A stretch of 64,000 nucleotides of DNA. Source: Amoebophrya sp. A120. Its lineage: Eukaryota; Sar; Dinophyceae; Syndiniales; Amoebophryaceae. Every line of letters starts with the position of its first letter. Within the stretch, counting starts at the first letter, position 1. This document shows, piece by piece, positions 51,901 through 63,357 of the stretch. The notes under the pieces were generated by a model that saw only the letters and a list, made by a program, of their open reading frames with translations, ran no database searches and was not told the origin of the DNA. Both the position numbers and the translations under genes were made by a program. The DNA lies in NCBI GenBank assembly GCA_905178155.1, contig CAJINV010000010.1:1571182-1635181 (forward strand), written 5' to 3'.

Positions 51901-54900
51901 ACTTCATCCTCCGGATCCTCTGCTCCAGCTTCCAAAGCGGCGAAAATTCGCCGCCAGTCGCCCCCACCTGGAGGTGGAAACGTCGGGTTTATTTCAACCG
52001 TGCAACCAAGGACACTGAACTTATCCGGACAACAGGTTGGGGGCTTCACTGCCGCGACGACCTCTCTGTCGTCTGCAAAACAATCCGCTGCCGTAACGGT
52101 CGCGAGTTCTCCGAACTACATGATGCTACACCAAGGTGGTGGAGCAGGGGGTCCTGGTCCTCTTGTTCCTGCCACGACGATGCACCACCATCTTCAGACA
52201 AGCGCTGGAGGAGGTCTTCCTGGTCCAGGTCCTCAAACTGCGACCACAAGAACCCCCGCTGGGCCGAGGGTTTTGTCTGTGAATCCACCGCTTGCGCGAA
52301 GTCGGGGCGGTGGCGGTGTGGAGCTGAAACATGAAACTCACTTTCAAGCGACCATACTAGCACCTGATCGTGGTCGCGGTTCTTCCACTGGACGACCACA
52401 AGCTGTATCCTCGATCCCTCCATCCGGTACGGCGACCTCCAAGGACGTCGGAAGTGGAGGGGTACTGACTGGCTTGTCCAACCGCCTGTCACCCCTAGCC
52501 AGTGGAGGTTCTGCAATGGGTGGTCGTGGTGCGGCCGTTGTTACATCTACCACTGCAAACGTCATCGACGTCGCATGTGACGAAGTTGTGGAAGTACAGG
52601 CGCAAGCTGAAGGGGAAGATCATGATTGCGACTGCAGTAGTGGAAAACAATCTGAGAATCTTCATCCGACTCCGGAAATAGTGGCTGCACAACAAAATGC
52701 TGACCATGAAGGAAGCAATGAAGCCCAGGGAGCGGCTATTGAGCAGCGCGTCAATGATCCATCTGCCAATAGCACAACTCGGAATGATCGACGCAGAAGA
52801 ACTTCCAGCTCCTACCAGAGCGAGAATAGTGGTGCAACTGGAAGCGAAGATGTGCATCATGCTGCTGAAACCCACCTTTTGACAGAAAAGCTGCAGCCAC
52901 TGGTAAATTTTCTGCACGCGAACCCGAATTCCTTCACTCTGACCTCCCTCGACTCCGGCACCCTCGTCGAGATCAATGAGCAAGTCTATGAAGTCGGCGA
53001 GCTGCTGGGCCAGGGAGCGTACGGGGCGGTGTTTGCAGCTGCATCGTCGTGCTCTAAGACGACGAAGAATTCCGCATCTTCTGCTGCTTCCACATCATCT
53101 CCTTCTCCCGAATTACGGAGGTTGCAACAGCAAACCCACTCGCAGCTATTTCCGTATGCGGTCAAAGAGATTAAGGCGGGAAACGGTCTGGGGCTACCGG
53201 ACATGACAGTGAAAAAGTTGTTTTATGAACTCCACTGTCTAGCGTCCGTTCCAAAGCACTTAGCGGGAAAGTCGGCGCCGGGGCTGGTCGGGGCAACATG
53301 TTGGCGATTGAGTACTACTTATATATTACGAACAACTTTGTTTCATCATCTAATTGTTGCACTAGGGTGATTTTTCTTTCTCAAGAAGAAGTGCTATCCA
53401 TGCATGCGCGGTTCAAAGTTCTCCACGCTAGCGCTAATATAATCATACTCAACCCTTCATTGCGACTTCTATCTTGATATCACAAAAATCTCAGCTCCGG
53501 ACTCCGCTATCATTCGTTTCGTGATGACCCGCGTAAATGGCCAGCCCCTGGTGGAATTTTTGCAAGAGGACAAATGTGCTGCCCGTGATTCGTCCGCTGT
53601 CTCGGCTTGTTCCACAGCATCTCCTGCCCCAAGGCCGAGCAGCAACAGGAACAAAGAGTCGAATTCGAATAGAATGCCCGACGTGTCTTCTGCAGTCTTT
53701 TTCGTAGCGACGCTTTTATACCAAATCGCAGAGGTACAGGAGATTCTGGGCGAAGAGTGTATCCACCGCGATGTGAATACAAGGAACATTTTGGTGTCTG
53801 GTGTAGCAGGTTCTTGTGCAGGTAGTGGAACAGCAGCGTTAACACTGTCAAATTTGTCTTGCGGCCCTGGGTTGATGAAGAATCTTGAAGCTGCGCAAAA
53901 ATCCCCGCTATCTTCTTGTTCGAACACTGCATTCTCATCTTCGTCTCACACAACACGACGGAATAGCCCGGAGCTCCTGCTGCAAATGAGCGGCGCTCCT
54001 AGTCGTCGTGCAGGGGCTTTTCCCGCTGCTTCAGAAATTGATCTGACCAATCTACCAGACGCTGACGTTGACCCTAGCTACACCAGCAGTCCAGACGGGT
54101 TGTTTTCCGAGGCAAGCCAGTTGTACCAAACCCCACAGTTGCGGTCGGATCAGGATGAAAAAGAGGAGAGCAACCTTACCCCAACCTCCGCTGTAGCTGC
54201 AACGCGGAGGAGGAGACGCAACTCAGGCTACGCTTCTTGTTCTAGCGCGAAAACGAGAACGAGTCGAGAAGAGCCCGGGAGTTCAGTGAGGACCGTCAAG
54301 CAGCCCCGAAGTTCGAGGAAACTCGGTGGGTATACCCACGACGAGGAGCTAGATCCAACGGACACGGCAGATCAACTACATGCTCGTGAGGACCAGCAAC
54401 GAGTAGAGGAAGACAAATTATTGCAACAAAACTACCTCCAATTTTCCATTGTAGACTATGGGTCCGCGACCAGTGCCAGAAAATTCGCTGCAGACAGCGG
54501 CTGGGCGAAGTTACCCCCAACGGGGGAAGCGAAGCAATGGTGCCCTTTTGCCTGGAAATTGTTGTACGAATGGAACGATTTGCAGAAGAAGGGAGTGGAG
54601 AGTTGGCTGCGACAGAACATCAACAACGTCATGGCTGCCCATCACGCACCTGCAAGCCACGGCAGGGTAGGAACGGTGCCACGAACTAGCATGGTAAACG
54701 ATTTCTCGTCAGCTGCGGGGGGCTGCGGCAAACCCAATGATCTGGAAAGTAGCCGGCGTGGTTTGAACATTTACAGGAAGCAGCTGGATATCTACGCCTA
54801 TGGCGTTCTCAAATGTTACATCCTCAACTGTTACATGATTTGCCATGCAAAACCACAATCAGAATCGATGCGATCAAGCTGCTTAGCATGACAAATTTGC

Positions 54901-57900
54901 AAAGCGCTAAACAGCACCGAAATCTGTGCGGAATTTGTAATGCTAGAGGCGCAACCTTCCCCCTTTGACTTTTGCTATTCTTGCATTGCAAATTCGTGTA
55001 ACAGTTGAGAATGTAACAGTTGAGAATCCCATAACGCCCTCGCAGTGGTTGCAATGGAGGTATTTGATCGGATTGTGCCAGTCCGAGTGCTTTCGGACGA
55101 AGTGGCCGCGCCTTTATCAAATGTAAAAATGTCTGGGTCTGAAATATTGCGAGATTTGTCATGCTTGTCTGGCATGACAAAAAAGTTTGTGATGCGTGTC
55201 CAAGAAGAGACCCTTTTTCCTGTCATGCAAAAACGCAGTTTCTCATGCGAAAAACGCAACACAAAGAAGCGCAGATATTTCTCATGCTTGGCTGTGCATT
55301 ACAGAGCATTCACCATTCCCAACACAGCATTACAAGTTTCCAGACCCAGACATTTTTACATTTGATAGCCTTCTTCGCAGTACAACTACCCAAAAGTAGC
55401 TGCTGCACACAGTGGGACGAGGACCACGAAGGGCGGATCTACGAATATTGGCCCTTCACCACAGCTGACTACTAGCACCAGCAAGTCAAGTTTTTTTCCA
55501 AGCGGAGCAGGAAAGGGGAAGGCAAGAACTGCTGGAGGTGGAGGAAACCGCAATGCTAATGCTTACTCGTGCGCCAGTCCGTTGAATCCGTATCCGGGGT
55601 CGTTGCTGCAAGGGGGTACTACCGCGTTTCATCAGGGAAGAAATGCCACAACTCACGCGCCACCACCGTCGACAAACATGATTTCTGCGTCTACTGCGAA
55701 TGCTGGTCATTTACTCCAACAACTCCAGAGGACCAATAGTCTCAACACGACACAAGCTACGACGACTGCCTCCAATAATCGTGGGAAAGAACAAAGAACT
55801 GGTCCCCTGGTCTGGGACCTGCAACTCACGACCGACCATCTTCATCAGAACTCGACGATTGTACCCGATAGTGATGCTCCTGGTTTAGAGGTGGCCGCCG
55901 GTGAAGCTGCTGCGCCAGAAGATCAACGCTCTATGAAGATCTTCCCTGACGACCACAAATACAAGAACGCTTTATCATCGAACAACCGCCTCTCCACCAG
56001 CTCCTGCGCGACCCAGAACACGGTATCAACCTCGGTTCCCAGCAGCAGCAAAAACCGCAGGGCCAGCACCTCCACCGCGGCGACGGCCTCGAATGTCTCG
56101 CTACTTTCCGGGCTTACCGCCCCAACTGCTGCTGAGTCCTCGCATTCATCGTTTGCTGCATCGGCCTCAAAAAATCAATACGGAAATCGACGTTCCGGCG
56201 AATTTGTTGTAGAGCCACATGCTGACAAGAATTATCAGCAGCAAAAAGCCTTCCACAATCTGCAAAAGTCCTGGTCCACTTACGAGCAAATCGCGAAGCA
56301 GGGCACGGACAAGCTTTTCGCGTATTCCAAAGCCTGCGTCGAAGAGCCCGGGAAGGTGTCTATGCATTGCAAAAGTATCGTGTTAGTAGTAAAGTAATAG
56401 TAATTGCATTACAAATTAGCTCAGCATGACAAACGGAACTTGTCATGCGGCTTTAGCTTGAAAAAGAAATTTGTCTTGCATGGCTGCGATTAGTACGAGC
56501 GCACTGCTTTTGCACAGGATAGTGCTTCGGCAGTCGCAACTTTGGCAGGAGTTGATGCAATTTCGGATGCCGGAGAGATTGGAAAAGGGGTTGCATGCAT
56601 TGGAAAGAGATTTGGGGGGAGTGATTGCGGTGTTTAAGAAGGAAACCAGCAGGCTGGAAAGTAGTGCAAGTTGTTCGTCTTCATCTTCCTCTTCCGCCAA
56701 GGGTTCCTCCTCTTCTCACGCTCGCCAAACGCAAGAAATAAGAACTGGCAACAACAAGCCCAACGCAGTAGTTCCGGGGCAACGGCAACCTGCTTTGTAC
56801 CAGAAAACTAACGTCGTGCAGCCGCTCGGACAGTTTTTGCAGCAGAACCGAGTCGGTACAACTGCTGGTTGTGGACCTTCACCTTCTTCGTTGCTGTTTC
56901 AGCAAAACTCTGCTTCGCACTCTACTGCTGGTGAACAACAAGAGGGTGATCGCCAGCAAGCTGGAACTGACCCTAACGAAACGGAAAGCTCGAGCCGAGA
57001 ACAGATAGTACCGGGCGGCGCTAGTGTTAGTGCTAGAATCACAGAGGAGCTACAGAACATCGCCGATTTTTTCGCCTTGATTCGCTCCATGATGGTCTCC
57101 GCAAACACGACCTGGAGTGACGTGAAGGTAAAGGCTGCTGAAATCATTCTTTTGGTTGAACAATGTGAAGCACAAGAAACAACAAGTATCTTCGCAGCTG
57201 CGGGTGAAGATGAGGAACAGGAGCAGGAGTCGCAGTCAATAAAAAACAGCGGCGACGAGGGCGTGGATTTTGTCGAAGGTGAAGCGAGAGAGTATGATTG
57301 CAAAGCACAATCACACCCACCTTCGGCTTCAGCCAGTCGAGATCAGGGAAACCAAACTCCAACACGAACACCTTCATCGGCTGCAAATGAAGCTGTCCTC
57401 GCTTCCGCAGCTACAGCTCCGCAGGAGGGCACGACCTGCGTTTTTGCAGCGAAGAAGGAACTTCACTTCACACCCGATACTACGATCCAAGAACCGCAAA
57501 AACAGAACTTGCAAGTAGAAATACTTGATCCGACAGCACTCCAAGAAGGAAGCACCACGGCGAACGAGGAGAGCGACGCTGGCAATGCAACTACGATTCC
57601 AACCCGCCTTCCTGCGGTAATGAAGCAGGTCGTCGGAGAGGCGCGTGGCTCAACAACTTCCACCCCACCATCAACAGCCGTCTGCTACACCCTTGACGAG
57701 ATGGCTGCAGCTGCACGAGGGAAAACGCCAGCAGATGGTGCATCTGGAATTCTCACTGCGGAAGTACATGAGCAGCGCCAGCACTCCTCCTCCCAGCAGT
57801 CCTCACACGAGCCGCATCAAGCAGTGGAAAGAAGTTTTAGTGGCAGCTCCAGTGCTCACGACCAAATACTGAACACTTCCCACGGGTCGTCGCTGAGTTC

Positions 57901-58507
57901 TAGTTTATCCCTGTCGGCATCCTCCAATCCTGCACGACGTGCGGTAACTAGACAGAAAGACGAAACCGAATACGAAGAGCTTGAACGGCTGCGGCGGAAT
58001 GCGAGGAGGAGGACGAATTTAACGGTGGAGAAAGGAGTCGGACAGGTGTCGGTTGAAGGAGATGGGGCTACGCCGTCAGCAACAGGAATGGCAGACGCTG
58101 GACGACAAGTTGTGGAAAGACAACCGACACCGAAGCTCCTGTCCGGCGTCACTGACGAAAGTGCTGTCGGCAGGAAAGCAACGGGAGGAGGCGCAAATTG
58201 TAGTTCTACCGGAACAGCAGGCGTTGCTGGAGCCGGGAGCAAACATGTGCGTGTAAACAAAACGGCTGAAGCGGGTTGTACCAGTTCAGGAGCATCGGTC
58301 GTGGTTCAGCGGCAGTCCGGGATCGCGGCGGGAGATGGTACAACTCGCGGTGGGGGTGCAGCCGCAGCTACGGTTCGTTCCAATAACAGCAAAACGCGCG
58401 GAGAGCAGCTGCACGGGGTAGTTGGAGGGAATAAGACTACCGGGTCTGTTGTGGCCAAACCGAGAGAGGTGGCCACCAATCCGGGAAAGGTTTGGAGGAT
58501 GAAGTGA
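48948..58507 (+). CDS. Protein kinase-like protein, 2,847 aa, four introners
   Basis: Exons 48948-51545, 51703-53299, 53495-54798, 55039-55114, 55373-56360 and 56527-58507 sum to exactly 2,848 codons. A protein kinase fold lies near residues 1296-1870: LLGQGAYGAVFAA (ATP loop), AVKEIK (Lys near 1352), IIRFVMTRVNGQPLVEFL (hinge), CIHRDVNTRNILV (catalytic loop, Asp and Asn present, near 1489), FSIVDYGSA (DYG in place of DFG, near 1718) and DIYALAVVAMEV (helix F, near 1829). All catalytic residues are present, so activity is likely. A roughly 230-residue low-complexity insert separates the HRD and DYG motifs. The N- and C-terminal arms are Ser/Thr/Gln-rich and probably disordered. Targets are unknown. 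Confidence 0.85.
51546..51697. mobile_element. Introner element, family B
   Basis: The ends are TATGAATTGCAAAAGTATCG and TATCCTGTGCAAAAGTATCG inwards. The direct repeat TGCTG is perfect. Removal gives NERMLL|FQPATRSPLRGG. Confidence 0.95.
53300..53494 (+). other. Probable GT-AG intron inside the kinase domain
   Basis: The frame is blocked between the ATP-binding half (LVGAT) and the hinge (SAIIRFVMTRV). Acceptor AATCTCAG|CT fits. The donor can be GTTGGC at 53300 or GTACTA at 53312; both give the same phase. No inverted repeat. Confidence 0.6.
54799..55033. mobile_element. Introner element, family C, inside kinase helix F
   Basis: The ends are TATGGCGTTCTCAAATGTTA and TATGGGATTCTCAACTGTTA inwards. 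The direct repeat ACGCC is perfect. Removal gives LDIYA|LAVVAMEVFDRI, restoring the expected helix F pattern of a kinase exactly. Confidence 0.96.
55115..55367. mobile_element. Introner element, family A
   Basis: The ends are TATCAAATGTAAAAATG and its complement. The direct repeat GCCTT is perfect. Removal gives DEVAAP|SSQYNYPKVAAA. Only 76 nt of exon separate it from the previous element. Confidence 0.95.
56361..56521. mobile_element. Introner element, family B
   Basis: The ends are TATGCATTGCAAAAGTATCG and TATCCTGTGCAAAAGCAGTG inwards. The direct repeat is degenerate (GTGTC, GTGCT). Removal gives EEPGKVS|RQSQLWQELMQF. Confidence 0.9.
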
Positions 58508-58735
58508 GGCAATGCGCTTATGCGACAGTAGATGAAAAGATACAACGCATGCGCATCATTGAACAAAAGCGCAAGCTTTTGACTTCTGCGCGATGGACGG
58601 CATGTACATGATAGTAAAACAATGTGCAAAATAAACGACGAAACTCGCGATGGACGACATGAGAGTAAAACCATGTGCAAAAAAAACGACGAAGCTCAAT
58701 CAGAAAACAAACTAAGCACGAATGCGTGGCCATGG
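58508..58735. other. Intergenic region with a short duplicated stretch
   Basis: GATGGAC followed by AAAAC(C/A)ATGTGCAAAA occurs twice around 58.59-58.68 kb. No gene is supported. Confidence 0.45.
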
Positions 58736-59746
58736 AATGCCGCCCCGACCACGGCGCATCAAAGCCGCTGATAATCTTGACACAGCTCGCTGTTCGTTAG
58801 TTGTTATGCGACACGGCCGAGGCATTATTTTACGCTTTGCCTTTGCGGATGCGCAGTCAAGCTTCCAGGCATGTTATCGATCGTTAGGCGGGCGCGTGTC
58901 GTGCGCAAACTGAGCGCGGCGCCGCGCGCGTAAAAAGAAGCCCCGAGACATGGAGGGCCCTCGTGACGGTCCCCCTGTGGGTTTGGGGCTTCCAGAATAG
59001 GGGGGCGCGCGGGCCCTTGTGTTGTCCGAGTGCAGTGTCGCGGCAGTGAAATCCACCCCAGAAGGATTGGCACGCCATAAATCCAGCCGCGGCGCGATTC
59101 GCCCACCCCCCAGCCCGCGCATTGTCCAGAGATGTGGGATCTCGATGGCGAAGAAAGGACGGCGCCCGACTCTAGCGAGTTTCTCGACGTCAGGCACCCC
59201 GGGCCTGCTGCTAGGGTGCTTGCGTTCTAAGCTTGCAGGACCAGGCGCCACGGTGGAGCAGGGGCGGGGGGCCGGGCGCCGCGGCAATCAAGTCGGCGCC
59301 CGCATCCGGGCGCACGAGCTCCCCGGTGGCCGTCTCTGCTGATGCAAGCAAGGGGGGCCGAGCGAAGCGCCGGCGCGCGTTCGCCGCAAGGCCTTTGCCG
59401 GCGCCTTTGTTTGCCAAGACATGGATGAGCGAGGCTGCAAGGGCCTGGCGCCAAACAAAGAGCGCCGCGCCTTCCTACGCTCTGCGTCTGTGGAAACCGT
59501 GGAACCGAGAGCGCGCCGCCCCTCCCCGTCGTAGTTCCGCCCTGCCTGCCCTGCTCCTCGGGAGCATGGCCGCGCCCGGGCCCCTTCCTTCGTTCCTTCG
59601 GCATCGCCTGCCCTCGCAAGTGGCGCGAGCCCTGGCGCGCCCACCGCGCCTACCAGCCGGGGGGCCTACCTTGCCGGGGCGGGGAGGCCCATTGGCGCTA
59701 TTGCCGCGCGCTGGCCGGGTCGTGATTGCTTGGCCGCGGCGCAGAA

Positions 59747-60400
59747 ATGGCAAAGGAGAAGCCTTGGCAGACAGTGTGGCCGGGCGACTATATCTGGCTG
59801 GGACCGAGTAAGGGCCCCCCGTCGGGTGGCTTGCTAGCCGATCAGGACCCGCAGGGAGAGGCCGGCCGGCCCAGGTGACAAAGGTGGACTCTTCGCGGCC
59901 AACTATGACGCCAAGGGAAAAGGTGGACTCCCGGCGAACCACGGCGGTGACAAGGGTAAGGGCGGCTACCCGGTGAACTACGGCGGAAACAACTTCGCCG
60001 GGTATGGTGGTTACACCTCCGGGCAGGGAGGCCTCCCGGGAAGCTCGACTTCGTACGGTCCGGGTGGCGGAGGAGGACTCCTGGGAAACGTCGGCCCGAA
60101 CACCGGTCCGAACACCGGTCCGAACACCGGGCACGACAACGGGCACAAGTACCGCGGACAGGGTGGCAGCCAGCGACCGCGACTTTTGCGATTTCATGGA
60201 CGAGGAAAATGACAGCGAGCTGGGGAAGTGGTTGAACAAGGAAAAGAGTGACGACTTGGCGAAGACGTCGACCAAGAAGCCCCGTGCCCACAATTTCAGC
60301 GGCTCCCTCCAGGGCGAAGACGGACGGTGGCCAGCGGGGGCGGCAACGATGCGAGGGCCCGTCTTGGGCGCGCGCTCCCATCTTCGGCTCGCCGCGCATT
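59747..60400 (+). pseudogene. Broken coding remnants in the GC-rich island
   Basis: An ATG frame starts MAKEKPWQTVWPGDYIWLG and stops at about 59877. A second frame encodes Gly-rich repeats (AKGKGGLPANHGGDKGKGGY, then PNTG units). A third frame continues with SDRDFCDFMDEENDSELGKW and TSTKKPRAHNFSGS. The three look like pieces of one decayed Gly-rich protein gene, perhaps from a repeat element. No function can be assigned. Confidence 0.35.
60096..60131 (+). repeat. Three tandem 12-bp units encoding PNTG
   Basis: Units of CCGAACACCGGT, the last ending in GGG. They keep the reading frame, as expected of coding sequence. Confidence 0.88.
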
Positions 60401-60847
60401 GATTGACCCTTCTTGCGCCTCGGCATGCGATGGGCGAGCGTCTGTCTACCGAGGTCGCTGCGCCCACGGCTCCGTCCCATCGCCGGAAGAAGTAGAATCT
60501 TAATCATTGTGGACGCCGCGCTTCGCCTTCGACTATTTCTCCGTATATTGTTCACCCCCTGGTCGTGCGGGGTTGTTCGCCATTTCGGTGCTGTTAATTC
60601 TTTAGCACGCGCTGTGGCTACATGTTATTTTCCACACCCTGACCCGCGCACGCAGCCAGTGCATGCAGAGAAGATCGCCAGCGATGGCACTGTCGCTCGC
60701 TGGCTTCGCAAATACGACCACGAATTGCCCACATAAGCTAAGCCCTCTACGTCTCAGCCCAATGTTGCATATGTGCTTCATATTCGAGTACGCCAAAAAG
60801 GAAAAGTAGATGCAGAATAGTTGATCCATACCAAATTCTCATAAAAC

Positions 60848-62435
60848 ATGGCAACAAACTGGTCCCAGAAACAGCAAGGTCGACCACCGCAGGTTGATTG
60901 CCTGTTGCAGTGCTTGCTTTTAAGAACACATGACGGGAGCGGGTCCACAAAGGATGCAACTAAAGTTGCGGGCTGCAACAAAAGCACCACAGAGGCAGAG
61001 CATGCACACAACGCAACAAGCCACAACCCGCTCGGAGGTGCCCGCCGTGTCGGGGAGAGGCCCACTACCCCTCCGTCATCAACCATTCATCCTCCCGCCC
61101 AGCAACCGCTGACAAAAAGATTTCTACCGCCACTTGTTTTCGAAGCCTTATTCGACACACCCCCAACTGGCGCTTTTACGGCCGGGCAGGATTATCTTGC
61201 CACAAGAACAAATCAACACACTCCGCTGTCGCGGCTAAAGCGGGCCTATATCACCGAAGTCGCGGGCCCCGCAGGTGCGGGAAAGTCCCAGCTTTTGATG
61301 CAGTTGGCGGTGGAGCACTGTAAAAGCCAATTTTCACGGCTTGAGCCGCAAGAACGTGGCCACGACGACGACCCCAGTTGTGCACAACTACAAAAAACTG
61401 CAGTGTCTTGTGTCCTGGTTCTGTCCACGAACCGTGCCGCGTGGGTGGCATATGCAATGTAAATTTCCCGTACATGTACAAAATGCATGACAAATTTCGC
61501 TAACTTGCAGCGTCCAAGCAACTTGTCATGCTAGACTAGGATTGAAGGCAAGTTTTGTCATGCAGAGACTGCATTTGTACGTGTACGGGAAATTTCCTGT
61601 GGATATGGCAAGATTGCGCAGCATAGTCGGCAGAGAAAGCGACCACCTTCTCCAGCACATCCGGGTCCAGCAGGTGAATTCTTTGGAGGATGTCCTCGGA
61701 GTGCTGGCGAAGCTTGTGGAGCTTCAAGATGTTGGTGAAGATGAAATACAACAGAGCGCTGAGAATAGTACAGGAAGCCATGAAATAATACCTGCTGGAA
61801 ACCACATTCCAACCACGACATCAGGCACTGCCGTCGCGTCATCAACCGTGGTAGACGAAACCACAGGAAGCGTGAATCAGTTCCCGTCATCAAAGTCAAG
61901 CGCTACGCGGCTCTCTACCGAGCAAGAAGAAGCAACTTCAAATCTGAAGAAGCCAGAGGAGAAGCAAGCCAGCGTCGAAACAAGTAAGCCGACCCGTCAA
62001 CCGCGAAATTCTCGGCTGCAGAACAGAACGCAGATTCATCTTCATCTCGGTCTCTTCCTTCTCGACGGTCTGACTATGCTGATCAGCGGTGCGGACTTCG
62101 CGAATTTCAAGCACCGGGAAAGATCCTTACAGCGCCTAATCCGCAACCTCCGGTGCATCAAGTGCCCGGTGTTCTACACGGCGCATTTAGCGCAGGATTG
62201 GAAGCAGAACTGTTTGAAGTTATCTTTGGGGAGAACCTGGACCGAGCAAGCGTGCCACCAAAGGGTTTTCCTGCAAAGGTTACACAACGTAGACATGGCA
62301 GGACGACAAGAGAATGCAGGTGAATTGGAACCAGACGCGAGTGTAGTGCTCGCCACGCTGAGCGAGGAGCAGGGGGAAGGCGTGTTGTTGGGAATTGGAA
62401 AACGCGGTGTGAAGTTGTTAAATTCGCTGACGTGA
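60848..62435 (+). CDS. RAD51-family recombinase paralog, 475 aa
   Basis: Exons 60848-61450 and 61611-62435 give exactly 476 codons. ITEVAGPAGAGKSQLLMQLA (residues about 134-153) is a RecA/RAD51 Walker A region. VLVLSTNRAAWVA follows as in the strand where RAD51 paralogs read TE. LFLLDGLTML (near 348) fits Walker B. CPVFYTAHLAQ and LSLGRTWTEQACHQRVFLQR fit the late core strands (compare the PALG..W motif of RAD51 and XRCC3). Paralogs are usually 300-380 aa; a Ser/Thr/Glu-rich insert of about 80 residues explains the extra length. It lacks an obvious N-terminal HhH domain. Likely role: nuclear homologous recombination as part of a paralog complex. XRCC3-like or RAD51C-like cannot be decided by eye. 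Confidence 0.82.
61451..61605. mobile_element. Introner element, family E
   Basis: The ends are TATGCAATGTAAATTTCCCG and TATCCACAGGAAATTTCCCG inwards. The direct repeat TGGCA is perfect. Removal gives STNRAAWVA|RLRSIVGRESD. Confidence 0.95.
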
Positions 62436-63357
62436 ACTATCGTATTATTTCGTTGTTATCAAGGATTTTGCTTTTGCTGAAATTTAAAGCACATGCTAAG
62501 ACTTTTTCAAACTGCGTTCAAATCGCGGTCTGTTGCTTTTGATTTTGTCGCGCAAGTCTGCTACGCAGAATGTGGAGGTGGGCAATAACGTATAGAAAAA
62601 CACTTCTGTAGCTCGTCCGAGGATGCTCTTGCTCGTCATAGTTCTAGAAAAGTCTCGTGGAATTATTGCTTTTACTCTTCCGAAGTGAAAATTAGGAGCA
62701 TCAACGTGAAACTAACGCGCATCTGTGAAAAAAAAAGTCGCCTCTTCTTGATCTAAGTAGGTATCCTGCCGCCTTCAAAAAGAAAACCCATTGGAGTGCC
62801 GGCGAAGTTGCATCATGAAAGATCATAGGACTACTTCAATCTGCTTGTCGACAGAAGTGCAGCTCGCAGAATACCGTATGTATAGCCGGCCGCTTTCTTA
62901 CAGTGCAGCGGCTCTGGCAGCACAGTTTTCATTTTATTAGTCGCTGACTCTGTCTCTCTCCCTATTCTCGCAGACCCTGAGTCGCGGCCACATAAAAAGC
63001 GTGACTTCTCCCTCGGAAAGGGTTCGAGTTCGAATTCCAATCGGTTGCAGCTGCAATACGTGGGACAAGAAAAAATCAAAATGTAAAATCAAAATAAGTA
63101 GTTCGCTTCATTGTGTGAGGACAGCACACAGGGGATCATACAATTAGAGGGGTTGAGAGAACAACGGGTCGTTGTCCTTAGATGAGAAAGAGCGTTTTCA
63201 CTAGAGGGCTCGAGGGTCGTCGTGGTGAAGTTTAAGAAAACTTTAATTCACCTGATCGCCCGAATCGGCCTACATGGATGTTGTTCTCTTCAGCAGCAAC
63301 ATTGACCCTTAGAGCACCACTTTGTTGTTGTTCTAACCGCAAAGAACTAAAGCGAAA
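62436..63357. other. Intergenic region
   Basis: No gene, inverted repeat or tandem repeat stands out. A GTTCGAATTCC-like string near 63.03 kb resembles a tRNA B box, but no cloverleaf surrounds it. Confidence 0.5.

Larger units (their letters stand above)
58736..60735. other. GC-rich island of about 2 kb
   Basis: Base composition rises sharply compared with both flanks. Long open frames on both strands are typical of high GC and are not reliable. No TAT...ATA ends or clear flanking repeats were found. It may belong with the GC-rich insertions at 6.1-7.0 and 38.5-39.9 kb. Confidence 0.6.

Noticed and set aside
59475-60467. Minus-strand open frame of 330 aa in the GC-rich island
   Set aside because: High GC removes stop codons by chance; the composition is Arg/Pro/Ala-rich and there is no motif. 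The plus-strand fragments look more protein-like.
62990-63060. tRNA-like B box (GTTCGAATTCC)
   Set aside because: No acceptor stem, anticodon arm or A box can be built around it.
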